Below, piece by piece: positions 30,130 through 42,234 of a DNA stretch of 64,000 bases. Position numbers and translations under genes: made by a program. Position 1 is the first letter of the stretch. Each line of letters begins with the position of its first letter. The notes beneath the pieces were generated by a model. The model saw only the letters and a program-made list of their open reading frames with translations. It was not told the DNA's origin and did not search any database. This DNA comes from Aristolochia californica (taxonomy: Eukaryota; Streptophyta; Magnoliopsida; Piperales; Aristolochiaceae), in assembly GCA_029961685.1 (NCBI GenBank), contig JARWKL010000011.1:7940723-8004722 (forward strand). The letters are read 5' to 3'.

Positions 30130-30634
30130 ACCATGGTCACTTCAACATAGAAGGTTTCTCAAATGCAGATTGGTATGGATCCCTGGATGACAAAAAATCT
30201 ACTTCGGGATATTGTACAATGGTTGGAGGGATCATGGCTACATAGAAAATCAAAAAGCAGAAAGTAGTTGCAAGGTCTAGTACAGAAGCAGAATACAAGG
30301 TCATGGCACACACAATTAGTGAGTTTCTAAGGATCATATCCCTTCTCACTGAATTGGGATTCTATAAAGAAGCTCCTTTGGATCTACATTGCGATAATCA
30401 AGTGGCGATTCATATTACTTCAAATCATGTCTTCCATGAAAGAACAAAGCACATTGAGGTGGACTGCCACTTTATTCGAGCAAAATTCCAAGTCAGCATA
30501 TTATCCCTCAAACATATCTCCTCACAAGAAAAAGTTGCTGACATTCTCACCAAACTAGTCACTCATAAAATATTGTGTAGCATTTGCAGCAAAATGGGCA
30601 TCTATGATATTTTTACCCCCAGCTTGAGGGGGAG
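30130..30634 (+). pseudogene. Copia B RNase H
   Basis: Copia RNase H: the frame at 30303-30634 reads MAHTISEFLRIISLLTELG, LHCDNQVAIHITSNHVFHER, TKHIEVDCHF and EKVADILTK, ending IYDIFTPS. The N-terminal part is shifted in frame. Confidence 0.8.
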
Positions 30635-31076
30635 TGTTAGAAGGTGGGACCAAACCCACCATTCCCACACGAGATGGCATGATGAGTCACCACACGAGGT
30701 GAAATCTTCATGAGGTGTCATCACATGAGGGGGAAAATTTGGTAATTTTCATTTGATTAATGTAATTGATTGATGAAATTTATCTTCCTTGATTGATGTA
30801 ATTTGTCTTTCTTGATTGAAGTAATTAGGGATCCTGATTGATTGAGGAGTTTCCTTAAATATGTAACAAAAAAGTATAAATAGGGGTCTTGGTTGAAGGG
30901 TTTCAATCAATCTCTCCTCCTCACATTTTGTGAAAGAATCTCTCTTCTAGCCTAAAGTCTGTCTTCTCCCTTGTTTGTTCTCTACTCTCTACCCTAGCTC
31001 TCTCTCTTTTCTCTTTTCTTATCTTCTCCCTCTCTCATCTTGCTCGAGGTTCCAAGCATGGGTCCTAAATTAAACA
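30635..31076 (+). repeat. Copia B 3' LTR
   Basis: 442 bp, starts TGTTAGAAGGTGGG after the polypurine tract and matches 21038-21470. Confidence 0.87.
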
Positions 31077-32390
31077 AAGAATTAGTTGAAATTCAGGCAC
31101 AAATAACACTAGATATGGGTAAAGAAGATATAGGAGTTGAAGAACCAATTCCTTGTACCTTTGTTTGGGTCCCATTAGCTATAGATACAAACCTATTAGA
31201 GGAACATTAAGACAAAGATGAAAACAAACTAATATTCTTAGCAAATGCTTAGTTGCACCTGAACCAATTATCCAAGGTGCAAAATCAATTATCCGCTATG
31301 TAGAACATACTAGTAATGGATGTTGCAACAGTAGCATGCGGAGTTTCATAGTAGGATTCAACATATGTTTCAGTTTTAGGACTTCAAAATCTGCTCTATG
31401 AGCACTTGTTTTTACCTTTAGGGGATTCAAATACCTCCTCAATCTTGGATGTTTTCCATCTGTGGCTAGATTAGCCACAACCTAGTCAGGTTTTCCATGC
31501 AGCTTCCAACAAGTCACTGCAAGATGATTTCTACCTCCACAATATGTGCACACCCGAGTTTGACCATTTTCCTGTGAAGGAAATTGGAGTTGGTCATTCC
31601 TTCTCTGCTTTTACCATGATAGTTTCTTCCTCTACCTCTACCAGTGTTGCCTCCTCCTCTTCCTTTGGTGTACATAGAAGATGTATCATGCTGCTAGTAT
31701 CACGGGTGTTGTTTTAATCTCATAATCTTTAGTTGGTATATGAAGCATAGTCGCATAGAAGACATTGAAGGAAGATAGAGCAATGGAGCTAAATATACTT
31801 GTTTTAGCTACTTGAAAGTACAACTTCAAATTGGAAAGACAAATCACAACAACCATTGCTTCTCATTGCTTTCCTAAATGGCAGTATCAGTGGAGTAGAG
31901 TTGAACTAGCTTCTATTCTTGTATCAATTATAAAAATAAGCAAAATATTCATGTAGATTGTCCCCCTATTTGGTATTACACATTGACTAAAAATTTCATA
32001 CAACTTTAGTAAGCTATCAAAAATGGAGTATAACTTGCCACACGTATCTCAAATAGTTTTTGTAGTTTCTAGGTGAAAAACATCATTAGTGACATGTTCT
32101 TCCATGCTATTGATCAGCCAAGTGATGACCAAAGTATCTTCCCTGAGCCACTATTTTTAAGTAACATCTTCAGTGTCCTTAGTGGGTGCAACTTGAGTGA
32201 GGTGATCAACAAGAAACTAGTATCAAGAACAATTTTTCCCATATTAGGACCATGCAAAATAACTGGACAAACCTTTAAGAGGGACAATAGTAATCTTCAA
32301 ACAGTCACTTTTTTTAAACGTATTGGTTGTAATTTCTTCAGCCAAGGCTAAAGCAAACAGTAGGAGTAATTAGGGTGTATTGTTGGAAAA
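31077..32390 (-). pseudogene. Copia C gag
   Basis: Minus-strand frames read ALAEEITTNTFK, PLKGLSSYFAW, DTLVITWLINSMEEHV and then a CCHC knuckle VCTYCGGRNHLAVTC near 31555-31510, typical copia gag order. Multiple stops. The part nearest 31077-31210 instead shows an unexplained plus-strand frame (see findings). Confidence 0.7.
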
Positions 32391-32992
32391 AATAATTGCA
32401 ATTCACAAGGTTGATCGATCAATGAGACTAGAATATGATCGATTATGCAAAGAGCAGAAGAGGGATTTTAAATTGCATGATTGACCGAGAATGTAGTGGT
32501 TGATCAATCATACAAAATGCAAGTGAGAAAACTTAAAATGTATGAGCGATCAACTAGAATATAGTAACCATATGATCGATCAACATTACCCAGATTGATC
32601 AATCATTCATAATTGCAACAACAAAACAGACGTTGATTTTTAGTCTCCAAGAAAAAAGATGATCAAGGATGATTTAGAATAGACGCAAGGAATTCCAAAA
32701 TTTAGTAGGTAGTGGAAAAAAAACATGTTTCTCATATTAAGCCACACTAGTAGATGGAAAAGTTGTATATATGTGATCCCACCAAATTGATAAACTTTCA
32801 AAGTTTCCAACTCACATGTATAAAATGATTTGAGAACCATGAGATGGACTCAACTAAGAAAGGACTCTAATGATGAAGGTGAACACAACAACAACAAAAA
32901 CTTATTTGAGGTCGTATTGTAGTCATAAAAAACCAGTCTTGAAGAAATTCCAGCAATAACAAGAAGACCCTAGACTTCCAGTTCTAATACCA
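32391..32992 (-). other. Copia C 5' leader with GATCGATCA-rich stretch
   Basis: Untranslated leader between primer site and gag. 32405-32610 is unusually rich in GATCGATC/TTGATCAATC motifs. Confidence 0.5.
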
Positions 32993-33295
32993 TGTTTGAT
33001 TCTAGGACCTCATGATTAAGTGATCTAAAGGTTTTTCTTCGAGTGTGAAGTGGGAAAAAAAGGGTGAAAGTGTGAAGGAATCAAGAAGGGAGAAGAAGAA
33101 GATCAAGAAGATGCAAGAGGTGATGGAATTGAGATGTTAGGTCAGGAGCTCGACCCTAACCTCTCCTCCATGACATTATTTCATTACTTTGTATGAAAAG
33201 GTTTTCAATCATTCTCCTAGGATGGGTTGAGAGCAAAAGAAGATTAAATAAAGAAAAATTACATATGTAGCATACCAAAATTACTCTTTTTAACA
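32993..33295 (-). repeat. Copia C 5' LTR
   Basis: 303 bp matching 15414-15741. The primer site TGGTATTAGAAC follows on the minus strand. Confidence 0.85.
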
Positions 33296-36200
33296 TGAAC
33301 TAAATTTAGCAAAGCTAAATTGAAAATTACATAAACTAACTTTAGCAAATCTAAATTGAATTTAGTGGAGCTAGATTCTACATACCCAAGTCTTGAATGT
33401 ATACCTGAATAAAAATACCCAAATTCTAAACGGATACCTAGGTGCAAAACTAACTTAGATTTTTTTATTCAAAACTTTGGCATCCAATCAGAACTTGGGT
33501 ATTTTTAAACTAAGTCCATTCAAAATGACCTTTCCTTTTTCTGATATTTATATCACTCTCTAGAAAATAAAATTGAGAAATGGTTTACTAGGTTGGGAAA
33601 TAAACTTGATGATCTTCCAGTCTTATTCACAAATCATCCAAAATATTAAAGTTTTTATTGCGAGACGAAACCTTTATTTCTACTTGATATTTGATACTTC
33701 ATATGTCAATTTCTCTTTAAAGAAAACTTTGATTGCCAAGGTTCTTTTTATTTTTGAAAGTAGACTCAATGATCACACGTGAATATCTTATTTGAACTAT
33801 GGAAAATGTCATATGATAGTGAGAACTCCAAGGAAAAATGGGTGAAGGATCAAGAACACTATTTCCTTCTTCTTTCTTCTTCTTTTTCTTTCTTTCTTCG
33901 TCTTATTTCCCTTCTTTTCCATCTTCTCCTCTTCTCTATTTCAAGACCATCGCTCAAATACTATGTTAAAATTTATGAATTGGCAATGAAAGAAAAGAGG
34001 CAATGTGGGAGAGAAAGTTGGAGAAGAAAAGTTACTCACATTCAATTGCGGAAGACAATTCTTTTAGGGTTCCCACTTCTCACCTATTTATAACATAAAA
34101 TTATGCTAAAAGACACTATCACCCTTGCTCCTATTACAACCTTGAAAATAAGATTCAATTAAAAAATACATTTCTAGAAACGTATGTAAATACAAGTTAC
34201 ATCTTCCAAGTTTGTTCTTAACAAGAAGATATTAACACTTTTCAATTACTTTTTCAACATCAAATTCACTATTCTCAAGTGCAGATCATAACTCATTCCC
34301 AAGGCCCATGAATTCCAGTTGGCAACTTCTTTTTAATTCTTCACGTTCACTTTTTTAACACAAGAGGGCTCCATCCCAAGTTTCCACTCTCAATGTCTCT
34401 TTAGCTAGTTTCTTTGTTGTCTTCTTTACATTTTTCTTTTCTTCTCTCTTCTTACGAAAGCAATCAACAATAAAGTGATCTTTTCTATAACATTTGCAGT
34501 ATTGGGTCCTCTCTTTTTCAACTCTTTAATTGTTTTGAACTTTTCTTAGGGCTTGAAATCCTCCTTTTCTAAACCCTTTAAACTTTTAAATTTTCCGAAA
34601 AATATGGAAAATATCATTATCATCCAATTCAAAATCACTAGAGGACCAATTACTATGATTACATACGAAAGCATTTATTTCTTAAGCATGTATTTTTCAT
34701 TTTCATATTCTTTTATTCTTTTAGATTCATTTCATGGGTAAGAAGGTCACCGATTAACTTTTTAAAGTAATACTCCACTAATTTTATGATAACGAACACT
34801 TAAGTTACCAATTATGTGCATTGAGGATGCCTTGCAATTCATAAAGTTTCAAAATAAATTTCTAGCAACATATTTTTGGTAGGCATTTGACCGACAAATT
34901 AACACATACCAAAAGGGATGTATGTAGTTCATACCAAAAAGCACATCCAAATGGTCTAGTAGCACTGTTTGACCAAGAAAGAGAGTTTAGCTCAGTAAGC
35001 AAGCAATCTCCAACAAAAAGAAAGAAAAGAAAAGAGTGAAAAAGAAGAAAAACACCAAAGAAAGGCTGTCCAATCAAAAATCATTGACCAAATGGAGAGA
35101 AAGTGAAGCGCCGGTGAGAAGATGGAAATAAGGGGAAAAGAAAAAGTAAATAAGGAATGAAAGATGTGTCGAGAAAGTTATCCATCCAAGTCAATTTGAC
35201 TAGACATTGCATGTAAAAGTCATAAGAGAAGATGATGAAGGCTAATTGGATGATTGCATCTTGTCTAAACAATACGAGAGAGAAAAGTCTCATTAAGAAG
35301 TCATACACCAAAACATTTGGACGAAGTGGGTGCACAATGATCTGTAGAAGAAGGGGCATTGAGGGCAATCGACCGACCAATATCAAGTCAATTGGATGAA
35401 TTGAGATAGAAAGGTTTCTCGAGTTTTTCACTCATCCAATCAGATGACCAAAAGAAAATAAGTGGAGGAAAAACTAATATTGACAAGACGATGCCAACTA
35501 GATTGAATGACATTATTGGGGCATGAAATGCAAAAAAGTTTTAGCCATTTGATTTGATTAAGATTGGTTTCTAAAATCTATACATCACCTATTTATGTGA
35601 TTAGAAGCTCATCACGATTTCATCAAATTTTTAAAAAAGATAGTAGGTCCTTTCTCAAGCCTAAAAGTTAAAGTTATCAACATTGAGGACTCGTTTATTT
35701 AAGTTTAATCGCTCTCGACTCCTTAGGCAAAAAGGACCTCTCCTAAGCTCATGTACACTTTGAAATCAAATTTTATTTGAGTTTATCAAGAGAGATCTAC
35801 CAAAGAGCTATGTATTGTCGGGCTTGTACTTTGAAATCTTTATTTACTTAGCATTTTTCATGCTAGAAAATTTTCTCTCATAATTTGAAATCATTTTATA
35901 CATTCTAGCATATTGATTTGTTGGAACATGTGAAGGGCTTTTATATGACATTGAGTGTTTGGGCACTTTTCAAAAGCCAAGCATCATTTCTCTCTTTGAA
36001 ATTTTTAGAATGATCCAGGCCTAACAAATGTGAACTCAAAGATTTAGATCTCAGGCTAGTGAGCTTACATAGTGAAATTAATTTGAGTTGAGCTACTTTA
36101 TGATTCCCCCATTTGAAAAACTAACCATGTTTTGAATGAGTGTTGTTTTGAAAATCCGGTCAAAGGACTTATTGAGTTGGTATTATATTGCATAGGTACT

Positions 36201-36495
36201 AAGAATTGATATGTCTATCCTGGTGTGCTTGAATTGTGAAATATACCTATTGAAGAGGCAAGACCATTCCCAACCTCAAGAGAATTGAAAAAAGTTGTTG
36301 TATATATGGAAAGAGGTTGGTAAACTTTAATTACAAGCCTTATGTCCTTGTAAAGGCTAGTGCCGCTGAAAATCCTTTTGTTTGGTCTAGACTGAATTGC
36401 CTAGTAAGTTGTTGTTATGAATCCTAGGGTGTGGGTTTAGTATGGAATGCCTAATGAACAACTACTCTAAATCCCTACAAGGGTCTAGGATGCAT
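33296..36495. other. Non-coding, partly LTR-like
   Basis: No gene. 33296-33400 holds a short tandem duplication around TTTAGCAAAGCTAAATTG. From ~34860 the style (CGACCGACCAATATCAAG, pieces related to long Sirevirus-type LTRs) suggests a decayed long LTR that resumes after the solo LTR at 36984; no boundaries are visible. Confidence 0.35.
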
Positions 36496-36983
36496 TGTTA
36501 AGTTGTGGAGCCTTATCAAAGCCCTATGCTAAGTTGATACACGGATCGACCTTTGCGGTAAGGTCTCTGTGGGAGTTGGAAGAGGGACGGGATGCCCCTC
36601 CCGAGGGTGTGGGGGTGGAGCCCCCTCTCTATCCACGATATATTAACTATTGTTTCATTAAGGCAGTTTGGAAATTTTACTCTTGTATCACGGTTGTCCT
36701 AATTTACTCTTTATAATTGAGGGGCGTTGCTATTAGGGTTTGATCATCACCGAGAAGGAGCACCGGGAGAGGTTAGAGTAAACACTTGTAAGTGTGCGCA
36801 ATTTCTCTTGTAAACTATTTCATCTTTATAGTGTATTACTACAACTACGGAAGAAAGGACGTAGTCTTACCTTAAGGCGAACCTTTATAAATCTTGTTGT
36901 ATTTTCATGCTTGTTTTTCCTTTCTTCCGTGATTATTATTATTTCTCTCGTTAATTTTGAATTAGGGCATTTATTTCCAAACT
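36496..36983. repeat. Solo LTR S (copy 2)
   Basis: 488 bp, begins TGTTAAGTTGTGG, with a perfect 5-bp duplication TGCAT at 36491-36495 and 36984-36988. Same family as 16963-17433. Confidence 0.9.
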
Positions 36984-37188
36984 TGCATTGCCTAGTTATT
37001 TGCTGGAAGATCTCTTTATGGGCTTAGGTTGTGTGCCTAGTGTGTTGTCTATATGAGGGTGTGAATTGTGGATTAACCATTGTGGTCAATTGAGTGGTGT
37101 GAGTTCCTGAGTGGCAGCATTACAATTGGCCTTAGAGGCAATTTCATGTAAGTGTCGCTTGGATGTTGACTTAGGTTGATTTTTACCT

Positions 37189-39882
37189 TGATATTAAAGA
37201 ACAAGTATGAAAGAGTCTCTTCTGACTTTCACAATAAGAAGTCTTACAAAGAAACAACTCGTATGGTAGAGTCTTACAAGAGCCAGAAGGAAGTCTCAGT
37301 TAAAAAGAGTTTTAGTTTTTTTAATTTGATATTCTTGTTCAGTTGTTTAATTACTCTAGGATTTATCTTTAAGTGTTTGAGTTTGGGTGTAATTTGGACA
37401 CGGGTAGTTTAGTTGTAATCTGATTCTACTCATTTCTTTTATTGTAAATAGAGCCTCACTATACTCAGTTATAATAAGTCAATGAATTATTTGTCTTTCC
37501 CCGAAATTCAACATGGTATAAGAGCAAGTTATATGAGTTGACTTAGTCAACCATAGATATGATGAAGCTCTAATTTGACTTTTATTCTTTACTTTATTTT
37601 TTATTTTTTTTATTCATTTTTTTGGTTCCTCTTATACCCTTGTCTAATTTTTATTTGTCCTCCATAGCCAGCACTCAACCCTAATTATCCCTTAAAAACA
37701 CTATGGTGCTCTCTTTCACTACCTTCCAGAACCTTTTTCTACGTCTCAAGAATAAAATCAACTTTGTTGCTTTTCTTCACCTTCAAGTGAGGGGGAATGT
37801 TGAAGAATAGGTATAGAAGAATCTTGCATGACTCACATAGCAAGAAGTCTCACAGAGTAACAATTCATATGGCCAAGTCTTACAAAAATCTCTTGGAAGG
37901 AAGTCTCATCAACTACCCTTAGTTTTTTGGTTCTTTTGTTTTCTCAAATTTCTATGAATGGAGGATATCATGCTGCCAAGTTCATAATTGCTCTATTTAT
38001 TGTTGCTAACACCTAAGTTCAGAGTTGTTCATTTTATTGGGAAGAAAAGCATGAAGACAAAGTAAAAGAACTGGAATGGATACCAGGATATATTTGTCTT
38101 TATTCTCATCACCAGGTGAGTTCTATTGGAGGTAGTCATTACTTTTGTTTTGTCCCTTTTCTTTACTTCTCAACAACTTTTGTCTTGTCACCCTCTTTAT
38201 GTTATTGATATCCATGAGGTCCACTTAGTAGTTGGTATTAGCCTATAGATATAGTGGCTATTCATCTCCATTTTCTTTTGTTGTGTGCTATTGTGTGTGG
38301 TACCTTCGCAACAACGGACTTTGGGGATGCTTTGCATAAGACACGAAACACGATACTGAACTATTGGTGAAGTCTCCTTTGTCATGCTTCTTGTAAGCTT
38401 GCATGATAAGAGATGATGCTTTCCTCCAAAAAGGCAATTTCCACTGGTTGATGGATGATGCAATTTTTTTTTTCAGCTAGCTACAGATGAAGAGAGAGCA
38501 ACGTTGCAAAATAGATCTTCAGTTCTGGAAAGATTTGGTACAATTGGTGTATGCAGTAGAAACTTCGAAGAAGGAAGAATAAGAAAAGTGGAGGAGAAGC
38601 ATACAACGTTAAAATATGGAGCTTGAGTTCTTGGAAAGATATGTCTAAGCAGTAGAAGTGTCAAAGAAGGAAGAATGAGAAAGAGTAGTTGTTGTCTTGA
38701 CTTGGTGGCATGTGTATCAACTATTGATTACAATTGTTAAGAAGAAGTTGTTAGAATTTCCAATATCAGCATAAGTGGATCCTTTTCATGCTGCTCATCC
38801 CATCTTTGAGCTGTTTTAGCTCCTTAGATGTCTTGGAATCATGATACGGTTTTCCACCAAGCTTTCGTCTAGGAGGAGGAACACAAAAAAGAGTCCTTCA
38901 CACCAACTTGCCTCCGGAGTTCAACCAAGTGTGCATTGTCAAGCCAACAACATGTTTTCAAGACTTTTATCAACGCATGTTGCCAAAATTATTTCAAATA
39001 AAATTATTAATTCTGGTTTTGAGGATCATACAAGTGGTTTGGCTCGAGGCCTCCTCTCTAGTGTTGATTTTCTTGTTTGTACTAGTCACATATCTTCCAC
39101 ATCGTCAACTCCAAAAAAAGTTGTTCCCACCAAGAAATTCCCTTGAGGTCATTCTTGGTCCAATAGGATTTTTAAGTTATTTCAGTTATATCGTTACAAT
39201 CTCCTTCTTATTACCGTGGTATTTATTTTCTCCTCCTTTCATCCATCCTAACCCTCTTACTCAGTTACCTTTCTCCATCCTTTATTTTACTCTCAATTAC
39301 CCTTTTAGGCCAACCCCTTGGAGCATTGCATAGGTTGGTTCCATTTTTATACATGAGTGTTTTTTAAGTCCATTAGGACTTTTTTATTATTACACTGAAG
39401 TGGGTTTTTATCATTGTCCTTTGAGTGATAAGCATTAACCTTTTTAGGGATTATTATCACTATTTTGTTTGAAATCCTATGAGGTTGGTTTAGATGCTTT
39501 ATTATCACCCATATTTTTTTATGGAAGAACAAGTGTGAGGGGAGTGGTGAAAAATAAATATAGAAGAGTCTTACATACTCTCACATCAAGAAGTCTCACA
39601 GTGCAACGGTTTATATGGCAGAATCTTACAAGAGCCTCATAGAAAGAAGTCACACTTAAGAGTCTCAATTAAAATGTGTTTTAGTAATGTTAGTCATCTA
39701 TTCTTGTTCTGTTTTTTAATTACTCTAGGATTTATCTTTAAGTGTTTGACTTTGGGTGCAACTAGGACATGGGTAATTTAATTGTAATCCAATTCTACTT
39801 ATTTCCTCTATTATAAATGTAGGTTCATTTTACTAAGTTATAATAGGTCAATGAATTATTTCTCTTTCCAAGAAATTCAATA
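37189..39882 (+). mobile_element. R2: R1-related non-autonomous LTR element
   Basis: LTRs 37189-37513 and 39545-39882 share long blocks (GTCTTACAAGAGCC, ATTACTCTAGGATTTATCTTTAAGTG, GGTCAATGAATTATT) and a part of the R1 LTR. Primer site TGGTATAAGAGC follows at 37514. A third, partial LTR at 37798-37935 sits right after GTGAGGGGGAA, so the 37514-37797 stretch may be a complete short internal region followed by a truncated copy. No gag or pol motif in 37936-39544. Outer flanks do not match, so boundaries and history are uncertain. Confidence 0.65.
37936..39544. other. R2 interior, no coding motif
   Basis: Stop-rich in all frames apart from short chance frames; no retroviral motif, no RNA gene seen. 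Confidence 0.5.
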
Positions 39883-40182
39883 ATTTTGATGAGAACAAAA
39901 CTTATGCAAATGTACAAATGACATATCAAGCATTTTAGGGGGGAAAGGGATATGTAAATACATTAAAGATTCATCATTAAAGATCCATGAGGAAGAACCG
40001 AAGAAGTCATTCCAAGAATCCCTCAAGCCCAAAAGGAAGGTCAATTCACTTGAAGAAGATACACCTGAGAAGATTCTAGCATGAAGAAATTGAAGAGTAG
40101 AGTCTAACTGAAAAGTCTAGTACTCAAGAACTCCAGCAATGTAAGAGACCAGTCAACCAAATTCTTGTACTTTGATAAAAAG

Positions 40183-40480
40183 TGTTAAATTCTAGGGTTT
40201 CATCACTAGAAGGTGTATGTTTTAGGGGGAGAGGAAGGGAGAAAAGAGAGAAAAGAGCAAGGAGAGGAGAAGAGAGAGCACAAGTGTGAGAGAACTAGGG
40301 TTTCAAGAGAGGAATAATGAGAGCATGATTTTGAGCTCTCCCCCTCACCTCATATTTATAGTTTGAGAGGGTAAAAACCCTAATACATGACTAAAGAAAA
40401 GGAACATAAGTTATTAAATAATTACATCCTATGCCACTCAGTCACTTAATTACAATATAATGCCACTATCTTCTTTAACA
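40183..40480 (-). repeat. Copia D 3' LTR
   Basis: TG at 40183, CA at 40480. On the minus strand the polypurine tract AGCTTGAGAGGGAG lies immediately before it, after the RNase H end. No matching 5' LTR was found. Confidence 0.72.
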
Positions 40481-40778
40481 CTCCCTCTCAAGCTAGTGAG
40501 AAAACATCAAAGATTCCCAGGTTTGAACATATCTTTGGTAGGGGTTTTTCCACAATGATCTTAGTCAAGATGTCTGGAAGTTGATTCTTGGATGGGATGT
40601 ACTACATGGATGTCACACCAGCTTGCAAATTTTCATGAACGATGTGACAATCTATCTCAATATGTTTCGTTCTTTCATGAAACATTGGGTTAGTTGCAAT
40701 GTGAATAGAGGCTTGATTATCACAATGAAGTTGCATAGATTTAGTTATAGGGAAACCCAACTCAGTCATGAACGATTT

Positions 40779-41205
40779 TGTTATGCACGCAATAACATTA
40801 TTATTTTTGTATTTTATTTAATTTAATTTATTTTATTTCAGTTTTAGGTCACAAAGGTATTTTTTGAATTATTTATTAATAGGGATATTCTTGGAATATT
40901 TTATTCATAGGGATATTTTTGTAATATTTTATTAAACCCTAACAGGGTGGACCCTATTTAAGGGGTAAGAGTAATGAGAAAAAGAAGCATTGAAGTATTA
41001 AGAATTAGGTTAAATCTAGCGTAAAGAAGCTTAGAATTCTCCTCAACTAGCTCTAGGGTTTTCAAGCTTCCCTTAGGCTTGATCTTCATTTTTGTTATCC
41101 CCATGTCTTCCTACTACCCCTACGGTAATGCTTGGAAGACCCGTAACCCGTGGCTGACCCCAGATCCTCCCAAAGAATCCACGTGTCAGATCCGGGACCG
41201 TAACA
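40779..41205 (+). repeat. Tandem element LTR 1
   Basis: 427 bp. Starts TGTTATGCACGC, ends GGGACCGTAACA. Confidence 0.93.
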
Positions 41206-41225
41206 ACTGGTATCAAAGTGGGAAC

Positions 41226-42008
41226 ACAATGGGTTATTCTATATCCCAAAAAAGATGGATTGCTATGGGTAAGGAATTGGAGGAAATACGAGCACGATTA
41301 GATGCTTCCATTGAACGTTATGGAAGGGAGAAACTTGTTGTTGCAGCAAAACAGGTCATACGACCTCAAATCTCTATCTCGGACGAGCAGAACGGCCCAT
41401 GGCCGAAAAAATCAAAAATTTCGTCTCGAGAGGCGGAAGCAGAAAAGCAACGGAAATCAGTCCTTCCCTGCTCACGGCCAGCCAATGTTAAGCACACAGC
41501 CATAGTCCGTTCCGCATGGGAGGGGAAAAATTTCTCGGCCATTCCGACCGGGAAATATTTTCGAGAGTCTGTCTCGACAACATTCCAATCGGCGAAGCCT
41601 CCAAGGGCTGCTAGTCACCGCAGGAGCAGCACGAGACTCCGTCGGCGACAATTCCGTCCTGTTCGGCGACATTCCAACAGTAGAACCGTCGACATTCCAG
41701 CAGAAGATCGTCGGCGACATTTCCGCAGAAGACCGTCGGCGACAATTCAGAAGAAGACCCATCGACGACATTCTAGCAGAACCATCGGCAATATTCTGAG
41801 AGCCCTCTATCTCGGCAACTCTCCCATCGGCGAAGCGAAACCAACAGGTTGCTCTTCATCATCGAAAAATCAGGTGATTCCGTCGGTGCCGGGAGAGAGG
41901 AAGGAGACGTCCGTCGCCGGACTTCATCGGTGCCGTGAGGAAAGGATCTACCGGCTGCGGTTCGGGAGTGCCGAAGGAAGAAGACGACTCCCGATTAAAT
42001 TTTCCTAA
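41226..42008 (+). CDS. Uncharacterised basic protein of the tandem element (internal copy 1)
   Basis: A continuous frame from a methionine just after the primer site (MGYSISQKRWIAMGKELEEI) to 42008, ~260 residues. The first 60 residues form a plausible charged helix (ELEEIRARLDASIERYGREK), gag-like in position. After that it is very arginine-rich because the DNA is a GC-rich repeat (CGTCGGCGACATTCC units, 41640-41785), so the latter part may be coding by chance. No zinc knuckle or other known domain. Internal copy 2 has the same start but stops at 42871, then continues in another frame, so purifying selection is doubtful. Confidence 0.35.
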   Translation, partial: TMGYSISQKRWIAMGKELEEIRARLDASIERYGREKLVVAAKQVIRPQISISDEQNGPWPKKSKISSREAEAEKQRKSVLPCSRPANVKHTAIVRSAWEGKNFSAIPTGKYFRESVSTTFQSAKPPRAASHRRSSTRLRRRQFRPVRRHSNSRTVDIPAEDRRRHFRRRPSATIQKKTHRRHSSRTIGNILRALYLGNSPIGEAKPTGCSSSSKNQVIPSVPGERKETSVAGLHRCREERIYRLRFGSAEGRRRLPIKFS

Positions 42009-42234
42009 CTTCGGAAAATTTAATCGGCCCGGTCCGCTGAGTCGTACGCCGGACCGGGTTCCTGAACCGAGTCAACCCAGGTTAACTCAGACCGGCCCCA
42101 AAAAAAAAAAAAATTGGGCAAACAGAGGGGGCGTCATAGCTATCGCGGATGCTACTTCAGCACCTGTGAAGACGTCGACATACAAATACTACTTCCGAGC
42201 TTGAGGACAAGCTCGTCTTCCAAGGGGGGTGTAA

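Larger units (their letters stand above)
21038..31076 (+). mobile_element. Copia B: Ty1/copia element, nested in copia C, itself containing R1 elements
   Basis: Plus-strand element. 5' LTR 21038-21470 and 3' LTR 30635-31076 match along their length, and the 5-bp duplication matches at four of five bases (AAGAC / AAGAA). A primer-site remnant follows the 5' LTR (GTATCATAACC), and CAGCTTGAGGGGGAG precedes the 3' LTR. Coding order: gag (22690-22757 and 26380-27010), pre-integrase (27500-27720), integrase (27720-27811 and 28246-28900), RT (29270-29880), RNase H (29900-30634). Frames contain numerous stops. Insertions: a TRIM-like piece from 22760, the R1 element 23301-26226, and a solo R1 LTR 27812-28245. 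Confidence 0.87.
15414..33295 (-). mobile_element. Copia C: Ty1/copia element expanded to 17.9 kb by nested insertions
   Basis: Minus-strand element with 3' LTR 15414-15741 and 5' LTR 32993-33295. The primer site TGGTATTAGAAC follows the 5' LTR and a GAGGGGGAG tract precedes the 3' LTR. Own internal parts are leader 32992-32391, gag 32390-31077, then pol in 21037-20711, 19152-17500 and 16601-15742. Inserted within it are an hAT-like element (16602-17499), a second hAT-like element (19153-20710) and copia B (21038-31076). The pol frames are broken and the RT active site reads YVND. No matching target duplication was found: the left flank is GAGCT, the right TGAAC. Confidence 0.85.

Noticed and set aside
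35081..35431. 116-codon minus-strand frame
   Set aside because: Low-complexity hydrophobic translation in decayed LTR-like DNA, no motif.
41079..41225. Upstream extension of the 309-residue frame in the tandem element
   Set aside because: It starts inside LTR 1 and reads through the primer-binding site; the plausible protein starts at the methionine after it (41226).
41472..41771. Antisense frame with repeated EMSPTIFCWN-type units
   Set aside because: Reverse complement of the GC-rich minisatellite; open in both strands because of composition.
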